Assembly (NCBI GenBank): GCA_913043285.1
Contig: CAJWML010000006.1
Location: 62,001-126,000, forward strand
DNA: 64,000 nt
Reading direction: 5' to 3'
Origin: CAKZNE01 sp002695025
GTDB taxonomy: Bacteria > Bacteroidota > Bacteroidia > Flavobacteriales > Schleiferiaceae
Shown piece after piece: positions 54,082-63,573 of this stretch. The translations under genes and the position numbers were made by a program. A model generated the notes under the pieces. It made no database searches and was not told where the DNA came from. It was given only the letters and a program-made list of their open reading frames with translations. Position 1 is the first letter of the stretch; every line of letters begins with the position of its first letter.

Positions 54082-56396
54082 TTTTTGCGGGGCTTACGCT
54101 TTTTAGGTTCAGGTGTAGCATTCATGATCTCCAGGCATTCTTCCCGGGTGAGGGTTGCAGGTTCCTTATCTTTAGGGATCTTATAATTCTTTCTGCCGGA
54201 TTTGATATAGGGTCCGTAGCGCCCGTTCAACACCTCTATAACCGGTTTTTCCTCGTCAAAACGGGCAATGAATTTTTCCTTGTCGGCCTGCTGTTTGGCT
54301 TTGATCAGTTCGATAGCCCTTTCCAGGGTTATGGACATCGGATCGTCACCCTCTTTGGGTTTCATAGACACAAAGTTGTTGCCATGACGGACATAAGGGC
54401 CAAAGCGTCCCACGTTGGCAGAAACCGGAAGATCTTCAAATTCGCCCAGCTTACGGGGAAGTTTAAATAGCTCGAGTGCTTCTTCCAGGGTAATGTCATT
54501 GATATGCTGACCCTTCATCAGGCTGGCAAACTCCGGCTTTTCTTCGTCATCGGCCTCACCGATCTGTATCATCGGGCCGTAGCGCCCGATACGGGCATAC
54601 ACCGGCTTACCGCTTTTGGGATCCTGGCCTAAGAGTCTTTCTCCTTTGGCGCGGTCGGAATTTTCTTCAACATCTTTAAGGTGCGGGTGAAAATCTTTGT
54701 AAAAAGAGTCGATCATCCGGTCCCATTGCTCTCTGCCCCGTGCAATCTCATCAAATTGTTCTTCTACGTTGGCGGTAAAGTGGTAATCCATGATGTCCTT
54801 AAAATGCTCCACCAAAAAGTCGTTCACCACCATCCCTATATCAGTAGGAATAAGTTTGCCTTTATCGGCACCGGTAGTTTCAGATAGTTTGTTTTGCTTC
54901 ACTTGGCTACCGGTCAGTACATACTGAACATAATTTCGTTTTTCACCTTCCAGGTCCGATTTCTCTACGTAATTCCTTTTTTGGATGGTAGAAATGGTAG
55001 GGGCATAGGTGGAGGGTCTGCCAATTCCCAGTTCCTCCAGTTTCTTCACCAGACTGGCTTCCGTAAAGCGTGGAGGATGTTTAGTGAAACGTTGTGTAGC
55101 GGATAACTCAGAGGCATTCAGGTGTTCACCTTTTTCAGAAGCGGGCAGCATTCCTTCCTGTTCATCGCTCTCATCATCATCCGTGCCTTCCAGGTATACC
55201 TTCAGGAAACCTTCAAATTTGATCACTTCACCACGCGCTACAAATTCCAGCTCTTTCTGTGGTGTGGATATCCTGAGTACTGTTCTTTCCAGTTCTGCAT
55301 CGCTCATTTGTGAAGCAATGGTGCGCTTCCAGATAAGGTCGTATAGTTTTTTTTGGTTGGCATCAGTACCAGCTGAATGCTTATCCATGAAGGTAGGGCG
55401 GATGGCTTCGTGAGCTTCTTGTGCGCCTTTGCTTTTGGTGGAATATTTACGGGTTTGGGCAAACTTTTCTCCATACTGGTCATGGATTTCCTTTCGGGCA
55501 GTATTCAGCGCCAGGTCCGAAAGATTTACCGAATCCGTACGCATATAGGTTATATGACCGGATTCGTAAAGTTTTTGTGCTACAGACATGGTTTGCGCCA
55601 CCGAGAAATACAGCTTCCGGGAAGCTTCCTGTTGTAGGGTGGAAGTTGTAAAAGGAGCAGCCGGTGATTTTTTGGCCGGTTTGGTTTCAATGCTGTTGAT
55701 GTGGAAAGAGTGGCCTTTGCATCCTTCCAGGAATTTTTTAGCCTCTTCTTCTGTCTCAAAACGACTGCTTAACTCAGCTTTAATGGATTTGCCATCGGAG
55801 TTGGTAAATTCACCCACCACACGGAAAAAGGAAACTGCTTTAAAGTTGCGGATCTCTTTTTCCCGCTCTACGATCAAACGTACTGCTACAGATTGTACAC
55901 GCCCGGCCGATAAGCCCCGCTGCACTTTTTTCCAAAGTATCGGTGATAGTTCAAATCCCACCAGCCGATCCAGTACTCTACGGGCTTGTTGGGCATTTAC
56001 CAGGTTCTGATCAATGCGCCTCGGGTTCTGAATAGCTTTCTCAATGGCCGGTTTGGTGATCTCGTGGAAAACAATGCGGTTGGTGGTGCCGGGATTCAGG
56101 TTCAGTGCCTCAGCCAAATGCCAGGCAATAGCCTCTCCTTCCCGGTCCTCATCCGATGCCAGCCATACCGTTTCAGCATCCTTGGTTAGCTTCTTGAGCT
56201 TGTTTACCACTTCCTTCTTCTCCTTGGGAACCGCATACTTGGGAGCATAATTATTTTCAATATCAATCCCCATATCTTTGGCTATCAGGTCCCGAATGTG
56301 GCCATAACTAGACTCTACCTGGAAGTCTTTTCCCAGGTATTTACCAATGGTCTTGGCCTTGGCAGGGGACTCTACAATTACTAAGTTCTTTGGCAT
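54078..56396 (-). CDS. topA: DNA topoisomerase I
   Basis: From the ATG at 56396 the protein is 772 residues and starts MPKNLVIVESPAKAKTIGKY, the Toprim entry typical of TopA. A longer frame adds 48 residues with no homology. The active-site Tyr lies in SGHITYMRTDSVNLS; RPSTYAPTISTIQKRNYVE follows. The C-terminus has three Topo_C repeats (GRYGPMIQIG, GRFGPYVRHG, GRYGPYIKSG) without Cys4 zinc fingers, as usual in this phylum, and a basic tail. TopA relaxes negative supercoils in the nucleoid. The 3' neighbour, the arginase-fold gene, overlaps by four bases. Confidence 0.97.
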   Translation of the reverse strand: MPKNLVIVESPAKAKTIGKYLGKDFQVESSYGHIRDLIAKDMGIDIENNYAPKYAVPKEKKEVVNKLKKLTKDAETVWLASDEDREGEAIAWHLAEALNLNPGTTNRIVFHEITKPAIEKAIQNPRRIDQNLVNAQQARRVLDRLVGFELSPILWKKVQRGLSAGRVQSVAVRLIVEREKEIRNFKAVSFFRVVGEFTNSDGKSIKAELSSRFETEEEAKKFLEGCKGHSFHINSIETKPAKKSPAAPFTTSTLQQEASRKLYFSVAQTMSVAQKLYESGHITYMRTDSVNLSDLALNTARKEIHDQYGEKFAQTRKYSTKSKGAQEAHEAIRPTFMDKHSAGTDANQKKLYDLIWKRTIASQMSDAELERTVLRISTPQKELEFVARGEVIKFEGFLKVYLEGTDDDESDEQEGMLPASEKGEHLNASELSATQRFTKHPPRFTEASLVKKLEELGIGRPSTYAPTISTIQKRNYVEKSDLEGEKRNYVQYVLTGSQVKQNKLSETTGADKGKLIPTDIGMVVNDFLVEHFKDIMDYHFTANVEEQFDEIARGREQWDRMIDSFYKDFHPHLKDVEENSDRAKGERLLGQDPKSGKPVYARIGRYGPMIQIGEADDEEKPEFASLMKGQHINDITLEEALELFKLPRKLGEFEDLPVSANVGRFGPYVRHGNNFVSMKPKEGDDPMSITLERAIELIKAKQQADKEKFIARFDEEKPVIEVLNGRYGPYIKSGRKNYKIPKDKEPATLTREECLEIMNATPEPKKRKPRKK

Positions 56397-56524
56397 TTCC
56401 GAAGCGGTATTTGAGTGTTTTTGAAACCGCCAAAATAAATCAAATGTTTTCGAATGGTGCAAATGAATGATGACCAGAACGTTAAAGTTGGTCTGCCAAA
56501 CTGGCACAAGCGGAATGCTATTTG

Positions 56525-56532
56525 TAGCTTTG
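56525..56532 (+). promoter_or_regulatory. -7 element of the miaB promoter
   Basis: TAGCTTTG, an exact TAnnTTTG, 29 bases before the miaB ATG at 56562. It lies in the divergent region between topA and miaB. Confidence 0.55.
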
Positions 56533-56561
56533 CGGTACAAATTTTAGATGACTAAAGGCTG

Positions 56562-58007
56562 ATGGCTAACTTGGTAAACGAAAAGGAAATAAATGAATCC
56601 CGGCAGGGGGAAACGGTGTTGCTGGAAGACGGGATCAACGAAAAGAAGCTGTATATAGAAAGCTACGGTTGCCAGATGAATTTTTCAGATAGTGAAATTG
56701 TAGCGTCCATACTTTCCAAAGAAGGATACGGTACTACCCGTAATATGGAGGAGGCGGACCTAGTACTTCTCAATACCTGCAGCATTCGTGATAAAGCGGA
56801 GCAAACCGTTCGGAAACGCCTTACCAGCTTCAACAAAATAAAGAACGAAAGGCCCGAGATGAAGATCGGGGTGTTGGGCTGTATGGCAGAACGCCTGAAG
56901 AGTAAATTACTGGACGAGGAGAAACTGGTAGACCTGGTGGTTGGCCCTGACGCGTATCGTGATCTGCCCAACCTGGTTAAGGAAATAGATGCCGGGCGCA
57001 AGGCTGTTAACGTGATCCTTTCCAAAGAGGAAACGTATGCGGATGTAAACCCGGTGCGATTGGGTAGCAATGGCGTCACTGCTTTTGTATCCATTACACG
57101 GGGTTGTGATAATATGTGTACATTTTGCGTGGTACCCTTCACCCGGGGACGTGAACGTAGCCGGAATCCGGAAACCATTGTGGAAGAGTGCCAGCAACTT
57201 TGGACCAATGGCTATAAGGAGGTTACTCTGTTAGGCCAGAATGTAGACTCCTATTTATGGTATGGAGGTGGCCTGAAAAAAGATTTTGAAAAGGCCAGTG
57301 AAGCGGCTAAAGCCACTGCTGTGCACTTTGCCGGACTCTTGGAAAAAGTAGCGTTGGCAGTGCCGGGAATGCGCATTCGTTTTTCTACTTCCAATCCCCA
57401 GGATATGTCGGATGACGTGCTGCATACGATTGCCCGGTATGGTAATATCTGCAATTACATCCACTTACCAGTGCAGTCGGGTTCCAGCCGTATCCTGGAA
57501 TTGATGAACCGCGGCCACAATCGTCAGGAGTACTTTGATCTCATCGACCGGGTAAAAAAGATAATTCCCGATTGCGGGATATCTCATGACATGATTACCG
57601 GCTTTCCCACCGAAACGGAAGAAGATCACCGGGAAACCCTCAGCCTGATGGAGTACGTGAAGTACGACTTCGGGTATATGTTTTATTATTCCGAGCGCCC
57701 CAATACTTATGCGGCACGGAAAATGGAGGATGATGTTCCTCTTGAAATTAAAAAACGCAGGCTTACCGAGATCATTGATCTTCAACAGCAACATTCGCTG
57801 GAACGCAACCAGGAGCAGATTGGGAAGGTGGAAGAGGTTTTGATTGAAGGAACTTCTAAAAAATCCGAAGACGACTGGTTTGGTCGCAGTACCCGGAATA
57901 CTGTAGTGGTATTCCCGAAAGGGAATGAAAAACCGGGTGATTTTGTGAAAGTGAAGATACACGATTGTACGGCCGCAACATTATTAGGAGAAAGAATTGA
58001 TGAATAA
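56562..58007 (+). CDS. miaB: tRNA-i6A37 methylthiotransferase MiaB
   Basis: The 481-residue protein has the N-terminal UPF0004 domain ([33 protein letters not shown] supplying three cluster cysteines), the radical SAM motif [21 protein letters not shown] (CxxxCxxC), and a C-terminal TRAM domain. It adds a methylthio group to i6A37 of tRNAs using two 4Fe-4S clusters and SAM. The N-terminal ~25 residues before [11 protein letters not shown] are an extension of variable type. It is the first gene of a run that ends with secG. Confidence 0.96.
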   Translation: MANLVNEKEINESRQGETVLLEDGINEKKLYIESYGCQMNFSDSEIVASILSKEGYGTTRNMEEADLVLLNTCSIRDKAEQTVRKRLTSFNKIKNERPEMKIGVLGCMAERLKSKLLDEEKLVDLVVGPDAYRDLPNLVKEIDAGRKAVNVILSKEETYADVNPVRLGSNGVTAFVSITRGCDNMCTFCVVPFTRGRERSRNPETIVEECQQLWTNGYKEVTLLGQNVDSYLWYGGGLKKDFEKASEAAKATAVHFAGLLEKVALAVPGMRIRFSTSNPQDMSDDVLHTIARYGNICNYIHLPVQSGSSRILELMNRGHNRQEYFDLIDRVKKIIPDCGISHDMITGFPTETEEDHRETLSLMEYVKYDFGYMFYYSERPNTYAARKMEDDVPLEIKKRRLTEIIDLQQQHSLERNQEQIGKVEEVLIEGTSKKSEDDWFGRSTRNTVVVFPKGNEKPGDFVKVKIHDCTAATLLGERIDE

Positions 58008-58413
58008 TCCAAAACTGTTTTTTGTTGTCCTCACTTTACTTACACTTGGCTACACAGGTTATGCACAGGAAAAAGTGGGTGAAAACTGGGTAGATAATAA
58101 CCTCACATTTGCCGTTACCAATGATCAAATAAAAGGCAAGGGTGTTTTTACCTTTTGCGTGATGGACACCACACAAGGGTACTGCGTGGAGAACCTGTCC
58201 ACCGGTGTGGAGGTGAGGGTTTTTAACCGGGACGGCAAAGAGATATGGAAGGGTATTGGCAGTGGCCGGGCCAAAACGTTGAAGCTGGCAAAGCCGCTTC
58301 CTGAAGCAGATTACCTGATGATAAAGGCGTTTAAACCTCATGTGGTCAATCGTTCTACGGGTACATTGATACACCAGGATAAACCCATTGAAATAAAGTA
58401 TTATATAAAGTGA
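58000..58413 (+). CDS. Small secreted protein, hypothetical
   Basis: The 137-residue product has a signal peptide (hydrophobic 7-20, ending GYAQE) and a beta-rich mature domain with two Cys in [16 protein letters not shown] do not recognise a family. The ATG at 58000 overlaps miaB by 8 bases, and its stop overlaps the GTG of the sigma-54 activator (GTGA), so it is translationally coupled on both sides. A TTG one codon upstream is a possible but less likely start. Confidence 0.65.
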   Translation: MNNPKLFFVVLTLLTLGYTGYAQEKVGENWVDNNLTFAVTNDQIKGKGVFTFCVMDTTQGYCVENLSTGVEVRVFNRDGKEIWKGIGSGRAKTLKLAKPLPEADYLMIKAFKPHVVNRSTGTLIHQDKPIEIKYYIK

Positions 58414-59672
58414 GCTCAATACAGGAGGTAAAACAACGGTACGGCATCATCGGGGCTTCCCCGCTTTTAGACCGTGCCCTCAACAAGGCCATGCAGGTGG
58501 CATCCACAGATATTTCCGTACTCATTACAGGTGAAAGTGGTGTGGGTAAAGAGGCTATTCCGCGTATCATCCACGGACAGTCACATCGTAAGCATAACCC
58601 CTATATAGCAGTAAACTGTGGGGCCATTCCTGAAGGAACCATTGATAGTGAGCTTTTTGGTCATGAAAAGGGAGCTTTTACCGGTGCTACAGGTACGCGT
58701 AAAGGATATTTTGAAGAAGCAGACGGTGGCACCATATTCCTGGATGAGGTGGGCGAGCTTCCCCTTTCTACACAGGTTCGTCTCTTAAGGGTTCTGGAAA
58801 CCGGTGAATTCATAAAGGTAGGATCTTCCAAAACCCAAAAGACCAATGTGCGGATAACAGCCGCCACCAATGTAGACCTCATCGATGCTATCCGCAAGGC
58901 AAAGTTCCGGGAAGACCTGTATTACCGTTTAAATACGGTAGAGATCAAAATACCGCCCTTGCGCGAACGAAAGGAAGATATTCACCTGATATTTCGCAAG
59001 TTTGTAGCTGATTTTGCCGATAAGTATCATTTACCACCTATCCGTTTGAGCAACGATGCCGTAGAGTTGCTCAAAAATTACCGCTGGCCGGGAAATATCC
59101 GGCAATTGCGGAACCTTGCCGAACAGCTTTCGGTGGTGGAGCAGGATCGTGAAATAGGTCCGGATATCTTAATGAATTATTTACCTGGCATCGGTAAAAG
59201 TGAGCTTCCAGCCTTGTATGCGGAGAAGAAGCAGCAGAGCGATTTCAGCAACGAACGCGAAATACTGTACAAGGTGCTTTTTGATATGAAGAACGATCTG
59301 ACCGATCTTAAAAAGCTCACCCTTGAGCTGATGAAGAGTGGCGTTTCGGAAAAATTTCAGGAAAATAATAGTAAGCTGATCCATAAGATCTACGGGGATG
59401 AAGAAGAGGAGGAGGCCATAAGTGAAGATCTCCAGGATGAGCGTCAACAGTACTTGCCTATCTATAAGGAGGGCAGTACTGAGGTTCACCATGAAACCTA
59501 TGATACGGATCATGAAACCGTAGAAGAGGAAAACCTCTCATTGCAGGATAAGGAGCTGGAACTGATTCGCAAAGCCCTGGAACGCAACAGCGGAAAACGT
59601 AAGGATGCCGCTGATGAACTGGGTATTTCGGAACGGACTTTGTACCGTAAGATAAAACAATACAATCTGTAG
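58410..59672 (+). CDS. Sigma-54-dependent AAA+ transcription activator without receiver domain
   Basis: The 420-residue protein begins directly with the AAA+ domain: Walker A GESGVGKE, the sigma-54 contact loop EKGAFTGATGTRKGYFEEADGG, Walker B GTIFLDEVGELP, the sensor region REDLYYRLNTVEIKIPPLRER and the lid RWPGNIRQLRNLAEQL. A long variable linker follows (about 255-360), then a Fis-type helix-turn-helix (KRKDAADELGISERTLYRKI). There is no receiver or other input domain, as in PspF-like enhancer proteins, so control must come from another protein or from its level. The GTG start overlaps the upstream stop. It is co-transcribed with miaB and lptE. Confidence 0.92.
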   Translation: MSSIQEVKQRYGIIGASPLLDRALNKAMQVASTDISVLITGESGVGKEAIPRIIHGQSHRKHNPYIAVNCGAIPEGTIDSELFGHEKGAFTGATGTRKGYFEEADGGTIFLDEVGELPLSTQVRLLRVLETGEFIKVGSSKTQKTNVRITAATNVDLIDAIRKAKFREDLYYRLNTVEIKIPPLRERKEDIHLIFRKFVADFADKYHLPPIRLSNDAVELLKNYRWPGNIRQLRNLAEQLSVVEQDREIGPDILMNYLPGIGKSELPALYAEKKQQSDFSNEREILYKVLFDMKNDLTDLKKLTLELMKSGVSEKFQENNSKLIHKIYGDEEEEEAISEDLQDERQQYLPIYKEGSTEVHHETYDTDHETVEEENLSLQDKELELIRKALERNSGKRKDAADELGISERTLYRKIKQYNL

Positions 59673-60175
59673 TGAAGAAGATCCTTGCCTTTTTTAGCCT
59701 GGCCCTGCTCATTGCTTCCTGTAACGGGGGATACTCTTTTACCGGGGGTGACGTAGGCGATGCCAAAACCATTTCCATTGACTTTTTCCAGAACAATGCC
59801 AGCCTGGTGCAACCGCAGTTGAGTCAGACATTCACCGAAACACTACGGGATATCTTCGTGCAACAAACGCCATTGGAGCTACAGGAGCGAAACGGTGACC
59901 TTCATTTTGAAGGCTCTATAGTGGACTACAGGATTGAACCGATTAACGCCCAGGCTGATGATTTTGGAGCTGCTGCCCAAACCCGTTTAACTGTAACGGT
60001 AAATGTTATATTTACCAATAAATTAGAACCTAAGAAGAGCTTCGAGCAGAGGTTTTCGCGTTTTGCGGATTTTGATGCTTCGGAAGAGCTTTCCAGTGTG
60101 GAAGGAGTTTTGTTGGAACAAATATCACAGGAGCTCTCGGAAAATATATTGAACCAATCAATCGGTAGCTGGTAA
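59672..60175 (+). CDS. lptE: LPS assembly lipoprotein LptE
   Basis: The 167-residue protein has a lipobox ending at Cys17 (LLIASC) followed by GGYSFTGGDVGDAKTISIDFF, the conserved start of the LptE/RlpB family in Bacteroidota, and a two-layer alpha/beta mature part. LptE plugs the LptD barrel and helps insert LPS into the outer membrane. The GTG start shares one base with the TAG stop of the activator gene. The order miaB, activator, lptE, TPR-like protein, secG is common in Flavobacteriales. Confidence 0.88.
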   Translation: MKKILAFFSLALLIASCNGGYSFTGGDVGDAKTISIDFFQNNASLVQPQLSQTFTETLRDIFVQQTPLELQERNGDLHFEGSIVDYRIEPINAQADDFGAAAQTRLTVTVNVIFTNKLEPKKSFEQRFSRFADFDASEELSSVEGVLLEQISQELSENILNQSIGSW

Positions 60176-60178
60176 TAC

Positions 60179-61543
60179 GTGGACGCCCAGGAATTTACAA
60201 CTCTGCTTGAACGACCCGGTAAAATTCACCGGAAAGAAGTGACTGAGCTCAAAAAACTGGCGGCTCAATACCCGTACAGCCAGGCGGTACAACTTCTGTA
60301 CGCCTTACGCCTTAAAAATTCCAACGAGCATCTCTTTAACCAACAGCTGGGCAAAACGTCTATCCTTACCAATGATCGCACGGTTTTGTACGATCTCTTT
60401 GAAGGGGTGGAATCCATTCCCCGCGAGGAACTGGAAACTATGGATCCTGGAAAGCCGGTTCCGGAACCACTGGAGGAAAAAGACGTAACAGAGGGAATAT
60501 CAGAAGAAGTTGCGCCCCAGGAAAGAACGCAGGAAGAAGTCCCTGAAGAAAAAATGCCTGCCGAGCCGGTGGCTGAAAAAGAAATGGAAGAGCCAGCCCC
60601 TGAACCGGAGCCCCAGCCTGAAGCAGAGCAGGAGCCGGAGATTCATGAGGAAAATACGGAGAGCGAGGAAGGGCCTGCTGAGGAAGAAATGACGGCAGCC
60701 GAAAGAATTAGGGCCATCCTGGAGAGAAGCCGTAAAATGCGCGAGCAATACGAAGCCAAAAAGAAAGGCGGGTCGGAAAACTCGGCTATGGATGACCGCA
60801 TCCGGGGAATAAGGGAAAAGCTGGAAAGCCTGAAAAAGGATCGACCGGAAGAGCTTGAGCCCAAAGCTGAAGAAGCGGACAGTCAAGCGATTGAAGAACC
60901 AAAGCCTGAAGCGGTAAAAGAAGAGCTGAGTGCTGAAACCCCTGAGATTCCTCAAGCGGAAGAAATTCAGGAAGAGGCCAATTCGGAGCCTGCTGTGGTT
61001 GAGCCGGAGGAAATTACCGCAGAAGATGAGGTTGTGGAAGAAGATAAGGGGGAAGTCTCGTTCCGGGAAGACTCGCAACCCGTATTCACCATTGATGAGG
61101 AAGAACCGGGATCTGAACGAAATAGTGGTGTGCGCCCACTGGATCCCGCTGAAAAACATAGCTTTTCCGATTGGCTGAAGAGGCTTTCGGAAGGGGATGA
61201 TACAAGTAACGAAAATACTGCTCCGCCCAAAGCCAGAATGGAAGAGGGGGCGATGGCCTTTGAGGAGAAGATCCAACTCTTCGATACCTTCGTGGAAAAG
61301 CTCCCAAAACTTAAGCAAAAGAGTAAAGAACCTGCTGCCTCCCGCCAGTTTAATATAAATGAGCTGCAAAGTTCAGGAGACGGGTCGCTGATAACCGAAA
61401 CCCTTGCTAAGGTGTACATTAAGCAGGGGCATTATGATAAAGCGATTAAGGCATATCAAATTCTGAAGTTGAAATATCCGGAAAAAAGTAGTTTCTTTGC
61501 CGACCAAATTTTGGAAATCAAAAAACTGAAAAAGAGTAAATAA
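60179..61543 (+). CDS. Glu/Pro-rich protein with C-terminal TPR-like repeat
   Basis: The 454-residue protein starts with GTG three bases after lptE. Residues 1-80 are alpha-helical; about 85-300 is a low-complexity, very acidic Glu/Pro/Ala stretch with one basic island (about 175-225); the last ~60 residues hold a TPR-like unit (LAKVYIKQGHYDKAIKAYQILKLKYPE). No signal peptide is seen, so it is probably cytosolic. I do not know its function; conservation of the position between lptE and secG suggests a link with envelope export. The acidic stretch produces long false ORFs on the opposite strand. Confidence 0.75.
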   Translation: MDAQEFTTLLERPGKIHRKEVTELKKLAAQYPYSQAVQLLYALRLKNSNEHLFNQQLGKTSILTNDRTVLYDLFEGVESIPREELETMDPGKPVPEPLEEKDVTEGISEEVAPQERTQEEVPEEKMPAEPVAEKEMEEPAPEPEPQPEAEQEPEIHEENTESEEGPAEEEMTAAERIRAILERSRKMREQYEAKKKGGSENSAMDDRIRGIREKLESLKKDRPEELEPKAEEADSQAIEEPKPEAVKEELSAETPEIPQAEEIQEEANSEPAVVEPEEITAEDEVVEEDKGEVSFREDSQPVFTIDEEEPGSERNSGVRPLDPAEKHSFSDWLKRLSEGDDTSNENTAPPKARMEEGAMAFEEKIQLFDTFVEKLPKLKQKSKEPAASRQFNINELQSSGDGSLITETLAKVYIKQGHYDKAIKAYQILKLKYPEKSSFFADQILEIKKLKKSK

Positions 61544-61554
61544 GCCGGTTTGTT

Positions 61555-61944
61555 ATGACGATGTTGTTCTCTGTTTTGATAATCATTACCTGTGTGTTAC
61601 TTATCCTGATCGTATTGATCCAGAACCCTAAAGGAGGAGGTTTGAGTTCTTCTTTTGGCGGAGGTGGAACACAGCTTTTTGGCGGTGTGAAAAAAACAAC
61701 CGATTTTCTGGACCGTGGAACCTGGGCATTGGCCGTAGCACTAGTAGTGCTTGTTTTGGCTGCTAACGTTGTACTGAATCCTATGTACAACAGTGCTGCC
61801 GAAGGTAATGGATCCCGCATTGAAGAGGAGCTGAATACCATGCCACAAGCTAGCCCGGTTGCGCCTCCTCCCGCTCAGGGACAAGGACAAATGCTGCAAG
61901 AAGATATGCCTACCTCTGTTGATGAGGATGGAGGCGATGAATAA
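61555..61944 (+). CDS. secG: Sec translocon subunit SecG
   Basis: The 129-residue protein has two membrane helices (about 3-24 and 56-76) separated by the conserved Gly-rich loop LIQNPKGGGLSSSFGGGG and FGGVKKTTDFLDRGTW. These are the SecG signatures. SecG helps the SecYE channel in preprotein export. The C-terminal tail is Pro/Gln/Asp-rich, as often seen in Bacteroidota. It closes the operon with a terminator 24 bases downstream. Confidence 0.96.
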   Translation: MTMLFSVLIIITCVLLILIVLIQNPKGGGLSSSFGGGGTQLFGGVKKTTDFLDRGTWALAVALVVLVLAANVVLNPMYNSAAEGNGSRIEEELNTMPQASPVAPPPAQGQGQMLQEDMPTSVDEDGGDE

Positions 61945-61968
61945 ATACTTCCTTTAAAGAACTTTAAA

Positions 61969-61997
61969 AACCCTGCAATTCAATTGCGGGGTTTTTT
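61969..61997 (+). terminator. Rho-independent terminator after secG
   Basis: AACCCTGCAATT, C, AATTGCGGGGTT (one G-T pair), followed by TTTT. It lies just upstream of the membrane glycosyltransferase gene, whose start is at 62013. Confidence 0.8.
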
Positions 61998-62012
61998 ATT
62001 TTCGGGAGTTCT

Positions 62013-63455
62013 ATGTTGTTGCATCCAAAAACGGGCTGGTATGCGCTGGCGGGCTTAATGATCTTATTCCTGGCCATGCAATTGATTTTGATACAGGCCG
62101 ACCCTTCTGTGGACATTTCAACCAGCCGGGGGCCCTTTACTGATGAAGGCCTCAATACCTGCCAGGCCCGTAATTACATCAACCATGGACGTTGGGGTGT
62201 GGAAGAATGTGATAACTTGGTAAAATCTCCTGTCTTTAACCTTTACTTGGCCGGGGTTTTTAAGCTTTTTGGTACTTCACGCATTACAGCAAGGCTGGCC
62301 ATTTTGCTAGGAGCCATTGTGGTTTTTATGGTGTTTTCAAAGGTGTTGAACAAGCCCTGGTTAAGCCTGCTCCTTTTGCTCACCGGAGGATTGAATTATT
62401 TTGTTTTCCAATTCTTTCACTTTTCAATGGTAGAGATCCTGGCGGTCCAGTTTATCTTGCTCAGTATAGCCTATGCTTACCATTTCCTTCATTCCGGAAG
62501 ACGGCAGGACCTGATCTTGCATTTCCTGTTCCTCTTTGTTACGGTGTGCCTGAAGATCCAGTTCCTCTACCTGATGGTTTTTCCGGCAGGCGTATTTTTT
62601 CAGTTTTTGAACCATGGTGGTAAAGGCCGGCCGGTAAAGCAAATTGGCCTATCTCTTTTGGGATTGTACATTTTAGCAACAGCGGTTTATATATTGGGCT
62701 GGTATATATGGGTGGCTGATGTTTTTGATAAAGTTCTTTTTAACCAGGTAACCCATCGCTATTCGGGAGACTGGTCCTGGTTAAAAGCGCTGACAGGGAA
62801 TGTGCAAACCTTTTACTTGCGACCGGAGAACTTACCCCTTCTTCTTTTCTTTTGGTTAAGCCTGGTATGGGTGATGGTGAAAAGAAAATCCATCCGGCCG
62901 TCTCATTTCCTGCTTTTATACCTGGCGGGAATTTGGGTGTTGCTGGAGCACCATAAATTAGTTATTCAATGGCTGCCCACGCGTTATGCGTTAAGCTTGC
63001 TCATGGCTATGGCCTTGTGGTGTTCCGTTTTTATCTACGTAGCCTTCAAGAGAGAAGATTCCCTTCTCAGGCGCTGGACAGCTTTGGCAGCTATTATCTT
63101 GGTAGGTTTTCATTCTTTTCAGGTGGGCCATTTAGTGCTAAGTCGTACGTATGATTCAAAAAAGATCATTGATCAATGGGCGGTAAACGATTTCCGGGGA
63201 AGGCCAGTGGCCGGAGTCTGGGCCACCGGTCTGGTATGGAATAATACTGCTTATGTAGTGCCTGTATGGAACGATTTTACGCTCATGCATGGTTTTATGG
63301 AGCACTACAAGCCGGTATTGGTGGTGACGGAAAATGGAGAGGAAGATTCAGGCGGAGCGTTCCGAAATAACGGGTTCATACTGGAAGAACATTACCCGGT
63401 GATCACTGAAGAGCATTACGGAAATTATCATTTATACTTCTACCGTCAACCATAG
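62013..63455 (+). CDS. Polytopic membrane protein, ArnT/PMT-like glycosyltransferase
   Basis: The 480-residue protein has about ten membrane helices. After the first helix (about 10-28) comes the loop ISTSRGPFTDEGLNTCQARNYINHG, which carries an Asp-Glu pair as in the GT39/ArnT-type glycosyltransferases that use polyprenyl-phosphate sugars. The C-terminal ~90 residues are soluble and follow the last helix. The glycan and acceptor are unknown; there are no other glycan genes beside it. Located between secG and groES, transcribed alone. Confidence 0.72.
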   Translation: MLLHPKTGWYALAGLMILFLAMQLILIQADPSVDISTSRGPFTDEGLNTCQARNYINHGRWGVEECDNLVKSPVFNLYLAGVFKLFGTSRITARLAILLGAIVVFMVFSKVLNKPWLSLLLLLTGGLNYFVFQFFHFSMVEILAVQFILLSIAYAYHFLHSGRRQDLILHFLFLFVTVCLKIQFLYLMVFPAGVFFQFLNHGGKGRPVKQIGLSLLGLYILATAVYILGWYIWVADVFDKVLFNQVTHRYSGDWSWLKALTGNVQTFYLRPENLPLLLFFWLSLVWVMVKRKSIRPSHFLLLYLAGIWVLLEHHKLVIQWLPTRYALSLLMAMALWCSVFIYVAFKREDSLLRRWTALAAIILVGFHSFQVGHLVLSRTYDSKKIIDQWAVNDFRGRPVAGVWATGLVWNNTAYVVPVWNDFTLMHGFMEHYKPVLVVTENGEEDSGGAFRNNGFILEEHYPVITEEHYGNYHLYFYRQP

Positions 63456-63470
63456 TTTCCTGGCTGTGGA

Positions 63471-63523
63471 GACATTGAAAATGTCAGGCTGTCAGTTAAA
63501 GGCCTTGGCATACTTTCTGACAT
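63471..63523 (+). promoter_or_regulatory. groESL upstream region: sigma-54-like promoter and inverted repeats
   Basis: GACATT-GAA-AATGTC (63471-63485) is a perfect palindrome with a 3-base spacer. ATGTCAG (63481-63487) is repeated in part as CTGTCAG (63489-63495) and inverted as CTGACAT (63517-63523). Between them TTGGCAT (63505-63511) and CTGA (63517-63520) are spaced like the GG-N10-GC of sigma-54 promoters, with A in place of C. No CIRCE element is present. Confidence 0.45.
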
Positions 63524-63573
63524 CAGGGGAGTCATCATAAAAATCAATAGTATAACCCAAAACAAATAACACA

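Noticed and set aside
54078..56540. Longer topA start at 56540
   Set aside because: The 48 extra residues are not TopA-like, and the extension would reach into the divergent miaB promoter region; MPKNLVIVESPAKAK is the normal start.
60500..61369. 289-codon ORF on the minus strand, rich in Phe, Leu and Arg
   Set aside because: It is the mirror of the Glu/Pro-rich coding region (GAA/GAG read as TTC/CTC); composition is not that of a real protein.
63456..63573. CIRCE/HrcA operator before groES
   Set aside because: The 9-9-9 CIRCE palindrome is not present; only the shorter GACATT/AATGTC repeats are.
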